From NCBI GenBank assembly GCA_042408785.1, contig JBHOQU010000086.1:1-6558 (forward strand): DNA of 6,558 nt, in the 5' to 3' direction. The DNA is from JAUQQI01 sp042408785. GTDB taxonomy: Bacteria > Chloroflexota > Dehalococcoidia > JAUQQI01. A program made the translations under genes and the position numbers. The notes under the pieces were generated by a model, which worked only from the letters and a program-made list of their open reading frames with translations, did not search any database and had not been told where the DNA came from. The stretch's first letter is position 1, and every line of letters starts with the position of its first letter. Below are positions 1 through 5,888 of the stretch, piece by piece.

Positions 1-180
1 CAGCCCCGCATCTCCAACCATCTGGCCTGCCTGCGCTGGTGCGGGTTCGTGGCCACCCGCCGGCAGGGCCAGCGGATCTACTACCGGCTCGCCGACCCCA
101 ACCTCGAAAAGATCCTGGACCTGGCCCAGGATTCCCTGGCCCGCAACGCCCAATGGGTTCTTACCTGCACCCGTGCGTAG
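1..180 (+). CDS. ArsR/SmtB-family metal sensor, CmtR-like, 3' part only
   Basis: C-terminal 59 residues of a winged-helix ArsR/SmtB repressor; the 5' end lies outside the window. Such proteins sit on an operator and release it when they bind metal ions. The fragment opens in the recognition helix (PRISNHLACLRWCGF), then gives the beta-wing (RRQGQRIYYRLAD) and the last dimerisation helix. Cysteines at fragment residues 10 and 14 (CLRWC, a C-x3-C pair) and a lone cysteine near the C-terminus (residue 56, LTCTRA) reproduce the ligand pattern of the mycobacterial Cd(II)/Pb(II) sensor CmtR, with almost the same spacing. Cadmium/lead sensing is therefore inferred. The TAG at 178-180 overlaps the GTG start of the TetR gene by 8 nt, so the two were probably co-transcribed. 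ArsR family is near certain; the metal is less sure. Confidence 0.85.
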   Translation, partial: QPRISNHLACLRWCGFVATRRQGQRIYYRLADPNLEKILDLAQDSLARNAQWVLTCTRA

Positions 181-811
181 TCCGCGTTCCAGGCAGACCC
201 GCCAGGTAGTTCGCGACCGGGCGATCCTCGAGGCGGCCCTCCGGCTCTTTGCCGAAACCGGCTGCTATGGCACCACCGTCGACGACGTGGCCCGGGCGGC
301 CGGCAGCTCTAAAGGTGGCCTTTATTTTCCCTTTCCCAGCAAGGGCGACCTCTTCTTAGCCCTGCTCGATTGCGCCGCCCGCCAGCTCCTGGCCAAGGTC
401 GAGGCCACCGTCCGGGATGTCGAAGACCCCATGGCCAAGCTGGAACGGGGTCTGGAGGTCTTCGTCCGAACGGTGGCATCCCACCGGGCCCTGGCCAGGC
501 TCTTCCTGGTGGAGGGGCTCGGGGCCGGGCCTGCCTTCCAGGCGCGTCGTGGGGAAATCCACGACCTTTTTATCGGCTTTATAAAGGAGCAGCTCGAGGC
601 GGCCGTCCGCTAGGGCCGAATTCCCCCCGTCGACACCGAGCTTATAAGCACCGTCTGGTTTGGGGCCCTCTACCAGATCCTTTTGGGTTGGCTCTCAGCC
701 GGCCGGCCGACCTCCTTGGAAGAAACCTACCGCCAGCCGGTAACCATTTTGGCCAAGACCGTCGGCCTCGGCCCCCAACTTAGGTCCCGATTAAAATCCC
801 CGCCGCCGTAA
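173..811 (+). pseudogene. TetR/AcrR-family regulator interrupted by an in-frame TAG
   Basis: The GTG start at 173 overlaps the preceding ArsR stop. The intact part (173-613, 146 aa) has a complete TetR N-terminal DNA-binding domain: helix 1 with AILEAALRLFAETG (residues 17-30), then the helix-turn-helix TTVDDVARAAGSSKGGLYF (about 34-52) and FPSKGDLFLALL. TAG at 611-613 stops it at codon 147, mid-domain. The same frame stays open beyond and reads like a normal TetR C-terminus (GRIPPVDTELISTVWFGALY, then a ...ILLGWL... segment) until TAA at 809-811. The full frame is 212 codons plus stop, the usual family size. A single nonsense change (for example CAG to TAG) explains this best. The YFPFPSK segment usually reads YFHFPSK, another possible sign of decay. 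The truncated product keeps the DNA-binding domain but lacks part of the ligand/dimer domain. The full frame would overlap the convergent menA by 32 nt. Amber readthrough or a sequencing error are alternatives. Confidence 0.8.
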
Positions 812-1667
812 GCAGCCCAAAGCCTCCGTGGAGGGCCGCCGTCCGGGGCACCGCCGGGGCCCGCTCCGACCGGGTGCGGGCCGACCAGACCTGCCGGGCC
901 ACGGGCAGGGCCGCCGGCACCAGGGCCAGGGGCAACAGCAGGGTCGGCCCGTAACCCGGGACCATTAAAACCGGGCCGGCAAAGGCGCCGGCCACCAGCA
1001 GGGCCCAGGCCACCCGCCCAGAGCCGGGCCCAAACCTGACGACCGGGGTGGCTTTGCCGACGGCCAAATCTTCCTCATAGTCTCGCAGGTCGTTGGCCAC
1101 CAGGATCGCCGTTACCAGACAACCCACGGGCAACCCGAAAACCCACGCCTCGGCCGAAAAGCGCCCCACCTGGGCGTAGTAAGCGCCCGCAACCATCACC
1201 GGCCCCATGAAGATAAAAACCAGGGGCCAGCCTAGGCCCAGGTCGCCCAGGGGTTTAGGCCCCCCGGCGTATAGGTAGGCCGCGGCCAGGCTGGCCAGAC
1301 ACAGGGGGAGCAGTCCCCAGCCAGCGGCCAGAACCAGGTAGAGGCCGACGGCCGTTGCCAGGCCGAAGGCGGCTAGGGCCCCGGTCCGAACTTCCTCCGG
1401 CGAGAGCAGGCCCCGAGCGATAACCTTATAAGGGGCCGGCAGCTTGTGCCGTCCCGCCGGCCGCAGGTGGTCGGCGTACTCGTCCACCAGGTTGGTCCCG
1501 ACCTGAACCAGCACCGCCCCCACCAGCACCAGCCCAAACCTTCCCCAATCGAATGCCCCGGTTCTGAAGGCGAGGGCCGAACCCACCAGAACCGGCGCCG
1601 CCGAGGCCGTCAGGCTGAAAGGTCGGCTGGCCAGCAACCAGGGTATAATTCGCCCCCAAAACCCCAT
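780..1667 (-). CDS. menA: UbiA-family prenyltransferase, probably 1,4-dihydroxy-2-naphthoate polyprenyltransferase (MenA)
   Basis: Integral membrane enzyme that joins a polyprenyl diphosphate to 1,4-dihydroxy-2-naphthoate, giving demethylmenaquinone. It is almost wholly hydrophobic, with about eight or nine membrane segments expected. Both UbiA polar motifs are visible: NLVDEYAD (residues 59-66) and NDLRDYEED (192-200), the latter followed by the MenA-like VGKATPVVRFG. The first motif differs slightly from the common NxxNDYxD. I place the start at the ATG at 1667, 295 aa: its A is the last base of the menB TAA (TAATG), the classic sign of coupled translation. An in-frame GTG at 1673 would add two residues. 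No strong Shine-Dalgarno is seen, as expected for a coupled start. Last gene of the solute-binding protein-menB-menA unit; its 3' end meets the TetR pseudogene head-on. Adjacent menB supports MenA over other UbiA enzymes. Confidence 0.85.
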   Translation of the reverse strand: MGFWGRIIPWLLASRPFSLTASAAPVLVGSALAFRTGAFDWGRFGLVLVGAVLVQVGTNLVDEYADHLRPAGRHKLPAPYKVIARGLLSPEEVRTGALAAFGLATAVGLYLVLAAGWGLLPLCLASLAAAYLYAGGPKPLGDLGLGWPLVFIFMGPVMVAGAYYAQVGRFSAEAWVFGLPVGCLVTAILVANDLRDYEEDLAVGKATPVVRFGPGSGRVAWALLVAGAFAGPVLMVPGYGPTLLLPLALVPAALPVARQVWSARTRSERAPAVPRTAALHGGFGLLTAAGILIGT

Positions 1668-2464
1668 TACCACGGGTGGAACCTAAAGCGGGAGTAATCG
1701 GGCTCCCGCTTCTCGAGAAAGGCCCGGGTTCCCTCCTGACACTCCTCGGTCAGATAAAACAGCGAAGTCGCCCCGTGGGCCAGGTTCTGGATGCCGTAAA
1801 CGTGGTCCGTATCGGCATTAAAAGCATGCTTTAAGAACCGGAGGGCCGTCGGGCTGCGCTTAAGCAGCTCCCGGGCCCAGCACATCACCTCTTCTTCAAG
1901 TTCCTCCGGCGGCACGACCTTGTTCACCAGCCCCATTTCCAGGGCCTCCTGAGCCGTGTACTGCCGGCAGAGGTACCAGATCTCCCGGGCCTTCTTCTCA
2001 CCCACGATCCGGGCCAGGTAAATCGCCCCAAAGCCGGCGTCAAAACTTCCGAACTTGGGGCCGATCTGCCCGAAGATGGCCCGGGTGGATGCGATGGTCA
2101 GGTCGCACAGGACGTGGAGGACGTGGCCCCCGCCGATGGCGTAGCCGTCTACCATGGCGATGACCGGCTTCGGAATCTCCCGGATGAGGCGGTGCAGGTG
2201 GGTTACCTGGAGCCGGGGCCGTCCGGCGGTATCCACATAGCCGCCCCCGCCCCGGACCTTTACGTCGCCCCCCACGCAGAAGTTCCCGCCCGTCCCGGTA
2301 AGAACCACCACCCCGATTTGGTCGTCGTACCAGGCATCCAGAAACGCCGCCCGCATCTCCTCAATCGTAAGGGGTCTGAAGGCATTAAGCACCTGCGGGC
2401 GATTTATCCTAACAAAAGCTACCCCCTCTTTTTTCTCGTAAATAATATCCCGGAACTCAGCCAT
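1667..2464 (-). CDS. menB: 1,4-dihydroxy-2-naphthoyl-CoA synthase (MenB, crotonase fold)
   Basis: Cytoplasmic enzyme that closes the second ring of o-succinylbenzoyl-CoA to 1,4-dihydroxy-2-naphthoyl-CoA in menaquinone synthesis. The 265 aa length is typical. MenB hallmarks appear in order: INRPQVLNAFRPLT (20-33); the oxyanion-hole region FCVGGDVKVRGGGGY (62-76); AMVDGYAIGGGHVLHVLCDL (103-122); FGQIGPKFGSFDAG (131-144); ARIVGEKKAREIWYLCRQYT (151-170); FNADTD (215-220); and the C-terminal FLEKREPDYSRF (249-260). The QxG in FGQIGPK matches the bicarbonate-dependent (E. coli-type) subclass, which is inference. The related 2-ketocyclohexanecarboxyl-CoA hydrolase BadI is an alternative, but adjacent menA argues for MenB. 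The ATG at 2464 has a good ribosome site, GAGGA at 2471-2475, 6 nt upstream. It lies 18 nt after the solute-binding protein stop and overlaps menA. Confidence 0.93.
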   Translation of the reverse strand: MAEFRDIIYEKKEGVAFVRINRPQVLNAFRPLTIEEMRAAFLDAWYDDQIGVVVLTGTGGNFCVGGDVKVRGGGGYVDTAGRPRLQVTHLHRLIREIPKPVIAMVDGYAIGGGHVLHVLCDLTIASTRAIFGQIGPKFGSFDAGFGAIYLARIVGEKKAREIWYLCRQYTAQEALEMGLVNKVVPPEELEEEVMCWARELLKRSPTALRFLKHAFNADTDHVYGIQNLAHGATSLFYLTEECQEGTRAFLEKREPDYSRFRFHPW

Positions 2465-2470
2465 AACTTT

Positions 2471-2475
2471 TCCTC
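2471..2475 (-). promoter_or_regulatory. Ribosome-binding site of menB
   Basis: On the minus strand GAGGA (within CGAGGAAAAG) lies 6 nt before the menB ATG, in the 18 nt gap after the solute-binding protein stop. It is the clearest Shine-Dalgarno in the operon and fixes the menB start. Confidence 0.7.
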
Positions 2476-2482
2476 GGGTAAT

Positions 2483-4114
2483 TTATTGTTCTAGCCAGAC
2501 ATCCTGAAACTTCTGGTTGTTATACAAACTCGGATGTCGGCGGTAGTTTTTGACCGTCTGCCAGTGCATCAAGCGGTCGAAGCGCCACCCGATGACGACC
2601 TTTATATTTCCCAGCAGCGCCTTGCGGTCCAGCTCCCAGACCAGCTTCTTCCGTTCGGCCGGATTCAGCTCCTGGGACTGCCGCTGAAAGAGGGTATCAA
2701 CTTCCGACAGGCAGACGGCCGAATAGTTCCGTTCGCTGTCGCAGAGATAAAACTCGCCGAAGATGGCATCCGGGTCGTCGACGGCGATGGCGTGGACCCA
2801 GGGCGCCAGGTCGAACTCGCCTCGGTTAAGCAGGTTGAAGGCCGCAGCCGTCTCCTGGACGTTGAGGGCGGCGTCGATGCCGATTTTTGCCAGCTGGTCC
2901 CGGATGAAAACCGAGGCCGGCTCCCACTCGGCACCCTTCCGGGTGAGCAGGGTCGTCTTGAACCCGTTCGGGTAGCCGGCCTCGGCCAGGAGCCGGCGGG
3001 CCTCGGCCAGCTCGGCCCCCTTATCAGGGCCGTAGCCGGGAAGTTTGCGCAGCTGGTCGGGGGGCAAGGCCCACTGCCCGCCGGCCGGCATGGTTCCCCC
3101 CACCGCCCCCTCCCCCTGGGCGAGGACGGCGATGGCGGCATTCCTGTCGATGGCCAGGGATACGGCCTGCCGGACCCGCGGGTCGTCCCAGGGCTTCCGC
3201 CGGGCATTGAGGTTCAAAGAATCAAAGATGAGCCCGTTTACTTTCTGGACGACGACCCGGTCGCCCAGCACCCGCTTGGCCTCCTCGGCCTCGGAGGGCA
3301 CGCCCGGCCGATAGATCAGGAGCTGGCCCGAGATGAAGGCGGCCAGGGCCGTATTGGGGTCAGGGATTATAAAAAACCTGAGGCCGTCCAGGTAGGGGCG
3401 GCCCGGCACATGGTATTCGGGGTTCTTAACAAGCTCAATGCTCACCCCAGGGGTGTAGGCCTTGAACTTAAAAGGCCCGGTGCCCACCACGTCCTTCCTC
3501 ATGTCACCTTTGGCCTCAAGGACGTCTTCCGGGTAGATGACATTCCAGCCCTGGGCCAGGTTGGCCAAAAGCGAAGGGGCCGGCCGCCTGAGGAGAAACC
3601 GGACGGTATAATCGTCGACGACCTCAATACCGTCGACCGCCCCGAGCACCCCCCGCCGGGGACTCACCACCCCCTGGGGCGGCGAGATGATCCGCCGAAA
3701 GCTGGCCCGGACGTCCCGGGCGTTAAAGGGCTTGCCATGGTGAAACTTTACGCCCCGCTTAAGGTAAAAGGTGTAAATCTTGCCGTCAGGACTTACCTCC
3801 CAGCGTTCGGCCAGGTCGGGGACGATTCTATCCGGGTCCTGGGGGTCGAACTGGACCAGCAGATTGTAGCACGGAGCCAGCGGCCAGAGGACCGAAGAGG
3901 TGGAAGCCTGGTGGATGTCGAAGTGGGGCGGGTCGCCGTCAATCCGAACCGTAAGGACCCCGCCGTACTTGGGCTCCGCGGCCGGGCGGGCCGTTTCCGG
4001 GGCCGGCCGGGAGCCGACCGGAAGACAGCCGACCGTAAGGCCCAGGCCGGCGGCTAGGCCGAGCCGCAGAAAGTCGCGCCGGCCGAGCCCAGCGCCGAAA
4101 CTGCTTAAACCCAT
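2483..4114 (-). CDS. Tat-exported lipoprotein solute-binding protein of the peptide/nickel ABC family (SBP_bac_5)
   Basis: A 543 aa extracytoplasmic binding protein of the DppA/OppA/NikA superfamily, which captures peptides, nickel complexes or other small solutes for an ABC importer. The N-terminus has a twin-arginine motif RRDFLR (residues 12-17), a short hydrophobic stretch and a lipobox LTVGC with Cys30, so export by Tat and anchoring as a lipoprotein are likely. A Pro/Ala-rich linker follows, then family signatures: PKYGGVLTVRID (48-59), PDLAERWEVSPDGKIYTFYL (99-118), GVKFHHGKPFNARDV (121-135), VGTGPFKFKAY (210-220), PWDDPRVRQAVSLAIDR (308-324) and EARRLLAEAGYPNG (371-384). No permease or ATPase gene adjoins it; menB and menA follow in the same direction, so it is an orphan component and its substrate is unknown. 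The ATG at 4114 keeps the signal intact, although its Shine-Dalgarno is weak. Only 43 nt separate it from the CRISPR array upstream. Confidence 0.9.
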   Translation of the reverse strand: MGLSSFGAGLGRRDFLRLGLAAGLGLTVGCLPVGSRPAPETARPAAEPKYGGVLTVRIDGDPPHFDIHQASTSSVLWPLAPCYNLLVQFDPQDPDRIVPDLAERWEVSPDGKIYTFYLKRGVKFHHGKPFNARDVRASFRRIISPPQGVVSPRRGVLGAVDGIEVVDDYTVRFLLRRPAPSLLANLAQGWNVIYPEDVLEAKGDMRKDVVGTGPFKFKAYTPGVSIELVKNPEYHVPGRPYLDGLRFFIIPDPNTALAAFISGQLLIYRPGVPSEAEEAKRVLGDRVVVQKVNGLIFDSLNLNARRKPWDDPRVRQAVSLAIDRNAAIAVLAQGEGAVGGTMPAGGQWALPPDQLRKLPGYGPDKGAELAEARRLLAEAGYPNGFKTTLLTRKGAEWEPASVFIRDQLAKIGIDAALNVQETAAAFNLLNRGEFDLAPWVHAIAVDDPDAIFGEFYLCDSERNYSAVCLSEVDTLFQRQSQELNPAERKKLVWELDRKALLGNIKVVIGWRFDRLMHWQTVKNYRRHPSLYNNQKFQDVWLEQ

Positions 4115-4135
4115 CGCCGGAGTCTTTTAAAATCG

Positions 4136-4149
4136 ACCGACCAGTCGGT
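4136..4149. promoter_or_regulatory. 6-2-6 palindrome before the binding-protein gene: operator or weak terminator
   Basis: On the minus strand ACCGAC-TG-GTCGGT is a perfect 6 bp inverted repeat with a 2 nt centre, 22 nt upstream of the ATG at 4114. Short palindromes of this form are typical operators of TetR-family repressors (family knowledge). A CATAAT at 4158-4153, whose first base is the last base of the CRISPR repeat, could be a -10 box and would put the start of transcription inside the palindrome, but no good -35 is visible. Alternatively, flanking AAAA and TTTT let the RNA form a small hairpin followed by only four U, a poor terminator for the array transcript. The operator reading is preferred, without certainty. 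Confidence 0.45.
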
Positions 4150-4157
4150 TTTATTAT

Positions 4158-5319
4158 GTTTCAATCCCACTATGGTGCGATTTAAAGAATTGCTGCACTC
4201 ACACTCCGAGTTGGAACGAATTGTTTCAATCCCACCATGGTGCGATTTAAAGCCACGTAAGGTCCTCCGTGCCCTTCGCCGCATCCAGGGTTTCAATCCC
4301 ACTATGGTGCGATTTAAAGGCGCTCCCGCCACCGGGGCTCCCGCAAGAGAAGCCAGGTTTCAATCCCACTATGGTGCGATTTAAAGCGGCCGATGGTCTT
4401 GCCGCCATACGAGCTCGCTTAGCCGGTTTCAATCCCACTATGGTGCGATTTAAAGCCTCTTCGTTGCCCGCCTCGCCGCGCGAGGCGGCGAGGTTTCAAT
4501 CCCACTATGGTGCGATTTAAAGCCACCAGGCGCTGCTGCCCCACGTGGGGCGCAGCGTCGTTTCAATCCCACTATGGTGCGATTTAAAGTCACCGATGAG
4601 GCGGCCGCCGAAGTCCTAGAGGCCGGTTTCAATCCCACTATGGTGGGATTTAAAGTGGGATTCCTGTTTCGGCTAATTGCATCATTTCCTGTTTCAATCC
4701 CACTATGGTGGGATTTAAAGATTTCCTCGGCACTCACCTTGGCTTTAGCTTGCATTGTTTCAATCCCACTATGGTGCGATTTAAAGGCCCGCAACCTTAA
4801 GCCCCGCATTATGCAGAAGCTCCAGTTTCAATCCCACTATGGTGCGATTTAAAGGGTGAAGGCCCAGCGGAGCTCCGTGCCTACGCAGGGTTTCAATCCC
4901 ACTATGGTGCGATTTAAAGGCCCGGCACCCCGTCCGGTTCGCAGGCGGGGGCCGGGTTTCAATCCCACTATGGTGCGATTTAAAGGCCCACGAGGCTTTT
5001 CACCCTCATGAGTCCATCACCAAGTTTCAATCCCACTATGGTGCGATTTAAAGACGCCTTGCGGGCCCTGGTAAGCGTGCCTGAAGAGGGTTTCAATCCC
5101 ACTATGGTGCGATTTAAAGGCCTTCGAGGTTTAGCCATGGTGTGGCAGTTCCTATGTTTCAATCCCACTATGGTGCGATTTAAAGTATATCGTATAGCCA
5201 AGACGGCCACTAACGGCTACTATGTTTCAATCCCACTATGGTGCGATTTAAAGTCTTTTATGTTAGGCGACCTTCTATCTGGAATAGTAGTTTCAATCCC
5301 ACTATGGTGCGATTTAAAG
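4158..5319 (-). CRISPR. CRISPR array, 18 repeats and 17 spacers, transcribed on the minus strand
   Basis: The 30 nt repeat reads, on the plus strand, GTTTCAATCCCAC, then TATG, then GTGCGATTTAAAG. Repeats start at 4158, 4223, 4290, 4357, 4426, 4493, 4560, 4626, 4691, 4757, 4825, 4890, 4956, 5024, 5090, 5156, 5224 and 5290. The 17 spacers are 35-39 nt. On the minus strand the repeat ends in ATTGAAAC, the usual 8 nt 5' handle of Cas6-processed type I-A/I-B or type III crRNAs, so transcription runs right to left. The promoter at 5358-5386 agrees. Fifteen repeats are identical. Repeat 2 (4223) has C for T at position 14, in the loop. Repeats 8 and 9 (4626, 4691) both have G for C at position 21. 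The leader-distal repeat at 4158 is canonical, not degenerate. The near absence of decay and the intact promoter suggest an active array. No cas gene is in the window, so the subtype is not established. Confidence 0.98.
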
Positions 5320-5340
5320 GCACCCCAACGTGGGGGTGTT
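5320..5340 (-). promoter_or_regulatory. Leader hairpin abutting the first CRISPR repeat
   Basis: CACCCC (5321-5326) and GGGGTG (5333-5338) form a 6 bp inverted repeat with a 6 nt loop, starting one base from the leader-proximal repeat. In the transcript it would fold just before the first repeat. There is no U-run, so it is not a normal terminator. It may be a leader element for spacer integration or a 5' cap on the pre-crRNA; both are inference. Confidence 0.5.
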
Positions 5341-5357
5341 CCCTCGTTTTCAGCTTG

Positions 5358-5386
5358 ATTATAGCGGCCGATCGGTATCCTGTCAA
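5358..5386 (-). promoter_or_regulatory. CRISPR leader promoter, consensus sigma-70/sigma-A type
   Basis: On the minus strand TTGACA (5386-5381), exactly 17 nt, then TATAAT (5363-5358): both hexamers match the consensus perfectly with optimal spacing. Transcription should start near 5351, leaving a leader RNA of about 31 nt before the first repeat at 5319. It points into the array and supports the orientation deduced from the repeat. The spacer region contains the palindrome CCGATCGG. Confidence 0.9.
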
Positions 5387-5630
5387 GAGCCTGGGGGGCA
5401 AATTTCTGAGAACTCAACCACCGGCTGCCGTCGACCTCCGGTCGCCGAAAATCTCCGGGACTCCGACGGCTATTTATGTTAACAATAACCAAAGGGGTCG
5501 ACGGCGTGCCTGCCCCCGCAACCCGCAAAGGTTCTGTCCAGTACGGGCTGGTAACTCTTCCTGCGAGACTTACCCGCAAAGGCTTCAAGGCCGTCGTGTG
5601 ACTCATGGTCATTTATTTCACCCAACAGGG
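5387..5630. other. Upstream leader region without a gene
   Basis: No convincing reading frame on either strand. It holds an AT-rich patch (ATTTATGTTAACAATAACC near 5471-5489), the sort of sequence seen in leaders, and an 11 bp direct repeat ACCCGCAAAGG at 5521-5531 and 5572-5582, 51 bp apart. Open frames across it have low-complexity, frame-shadow composition. Confidence 0.4.
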
Positions 5631-5669
5631 AAACTTGACATAAGCTGTGAACCAGATTATGTAAAGTTT
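5631..5669. repeat. Near-perfect 13 bp inverted repeat with 13 nt centre (TTATGT family)
   Basis: Left arm AAACTTGACATAA (5631-5643) and right arm TTATGTAAAGTTT (5657-5669) pair at 12 of 13 positions around a 13 nt spacer. The half-site recurs at 5718, 5831, 6071 and 6333-6367, and one further pair has the same 13 nt spacer. This resembles the repeated transposase-binding ends of some insertion sequences, but no transposase gene is present. TTGACA inside the left arm also looks like a -35 box, but the matching -10 is poor. Confidence 0.65.
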
Positions 5670-5672
5670 GTC

Positions 5673-5700
5673 CGGCCGGTGAGACCGGCCTCACCGGCCG
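5673..5700. repeat. Perfect 11 bp GC hairpin
   Basis: CGGCCGGTGAG (5673-5683) and CTCACCGGCCG (5690-5700) pair perfectly around a 6 nt loop. It starts 3 nt after the TTATGT inverted repeat and probably belongs to the same element. No T-run follows on either strand, so a rho-independent terminator is unlikely. Confidence 0.7.
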
Positions 5701-5717
5701 TTCCGCCGCCAGACGAG

Positions 5718-5728
5718 ACTTGACATAA
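5718..5728 (-). repeat. TTATGT-family half-site
   Basis: ACTTGACATAA on the plus strand is identical to 11 bases of the left arm at 5633-5643. It is followed by CCTGCATGACC, which partly resembles the sequence after a weaker copy at 5831 (shared CATAACCTG at 5832-5840). Confidence 0.5.
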
Positions 5729-5852
5729 CCTGCATGACCGGCGTAACTTCCCGCAGAACTTGCGGTAGGCCCCGTAAGGTGAGCCAATCCCAAGCTGCTT
5801 TGGCTCTTGGCGACCCAGAGCCATTTTTGTCCATAACCTGGTGAGCAGTTCT

Positions 5853-5888
5853 CAACCCCTGCTTGCGGGCCCAGTCGGAGAGCTTCAT
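5853..5888 (-). pseudogene. N-terminal remnant of an IS607-type transposase gene (tnpA)
   Basis: On the minus strand an ATG at 5888 begins MKLSDWARKQGL, which closely matches the start of IS607-family serine-recombinase transposases: the MerR-like helix-turn-helix, usually MKLS-(D/E)-x-A-(K/R)-x-x-G followed by SYRTAWRW. That continuation is absent. The frame stays open to 5691 but its residues are unlike the family, and neither a recombinase catalytic domain nor a tnpB gene follows. The break coincides with a TTATGT-family half-site at 5831-5840, so another element end may have been joined here. With only about 12 residues recognised, chance resemblance cannot be excluded. Confidence 0.4.

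Noticed and set aside
370..783. 137-codon plus-strand frame over the TetR gene
   Set aside because: Out-of-frame, Pro/Arg/Gly-rich shadow; the real TetR continuation is in the frame of 173.
2534..4057. 507-codon open frame on the plus strand
   Set aside because: It lies entirely opposite the well-supported solute-binding protein gene; the residues are low-information shadow sequence typical of high-GC antisense frames.
4115..4157. CRISPR leader on the left side of the array
   Set aside because: Only 43 nt are available before a gene, and both repeat polarity (ATTGAAAC) and the consensus promoter place the leader on the right.
4920..4956. tRNA T-arm-like GGTTCG in spacer 12
   Set aside because: The surrounding bases do not form a T-arm or cloverleaf; it is the loop of the spacer's own hairpin.
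4105..5358. Open frames on both strands with recurring FNPTMVRFK, SIPLWCDLK or LNRTIVGLK segments
   Set aside because: These are translations of the CRISPR repeat, not a repeat protein.
5635..5663. Plus-strand promoter TTGACA with TATGTA 17 nt downstream
   Set aside because: The -10 match is poor, no gene follows, and the bases are explained by the inverted repeat.
5673..5700. Rho-independent terminator
   Set aside because: The stem is strong but there is no T-run on either side and no gene ends nearby.
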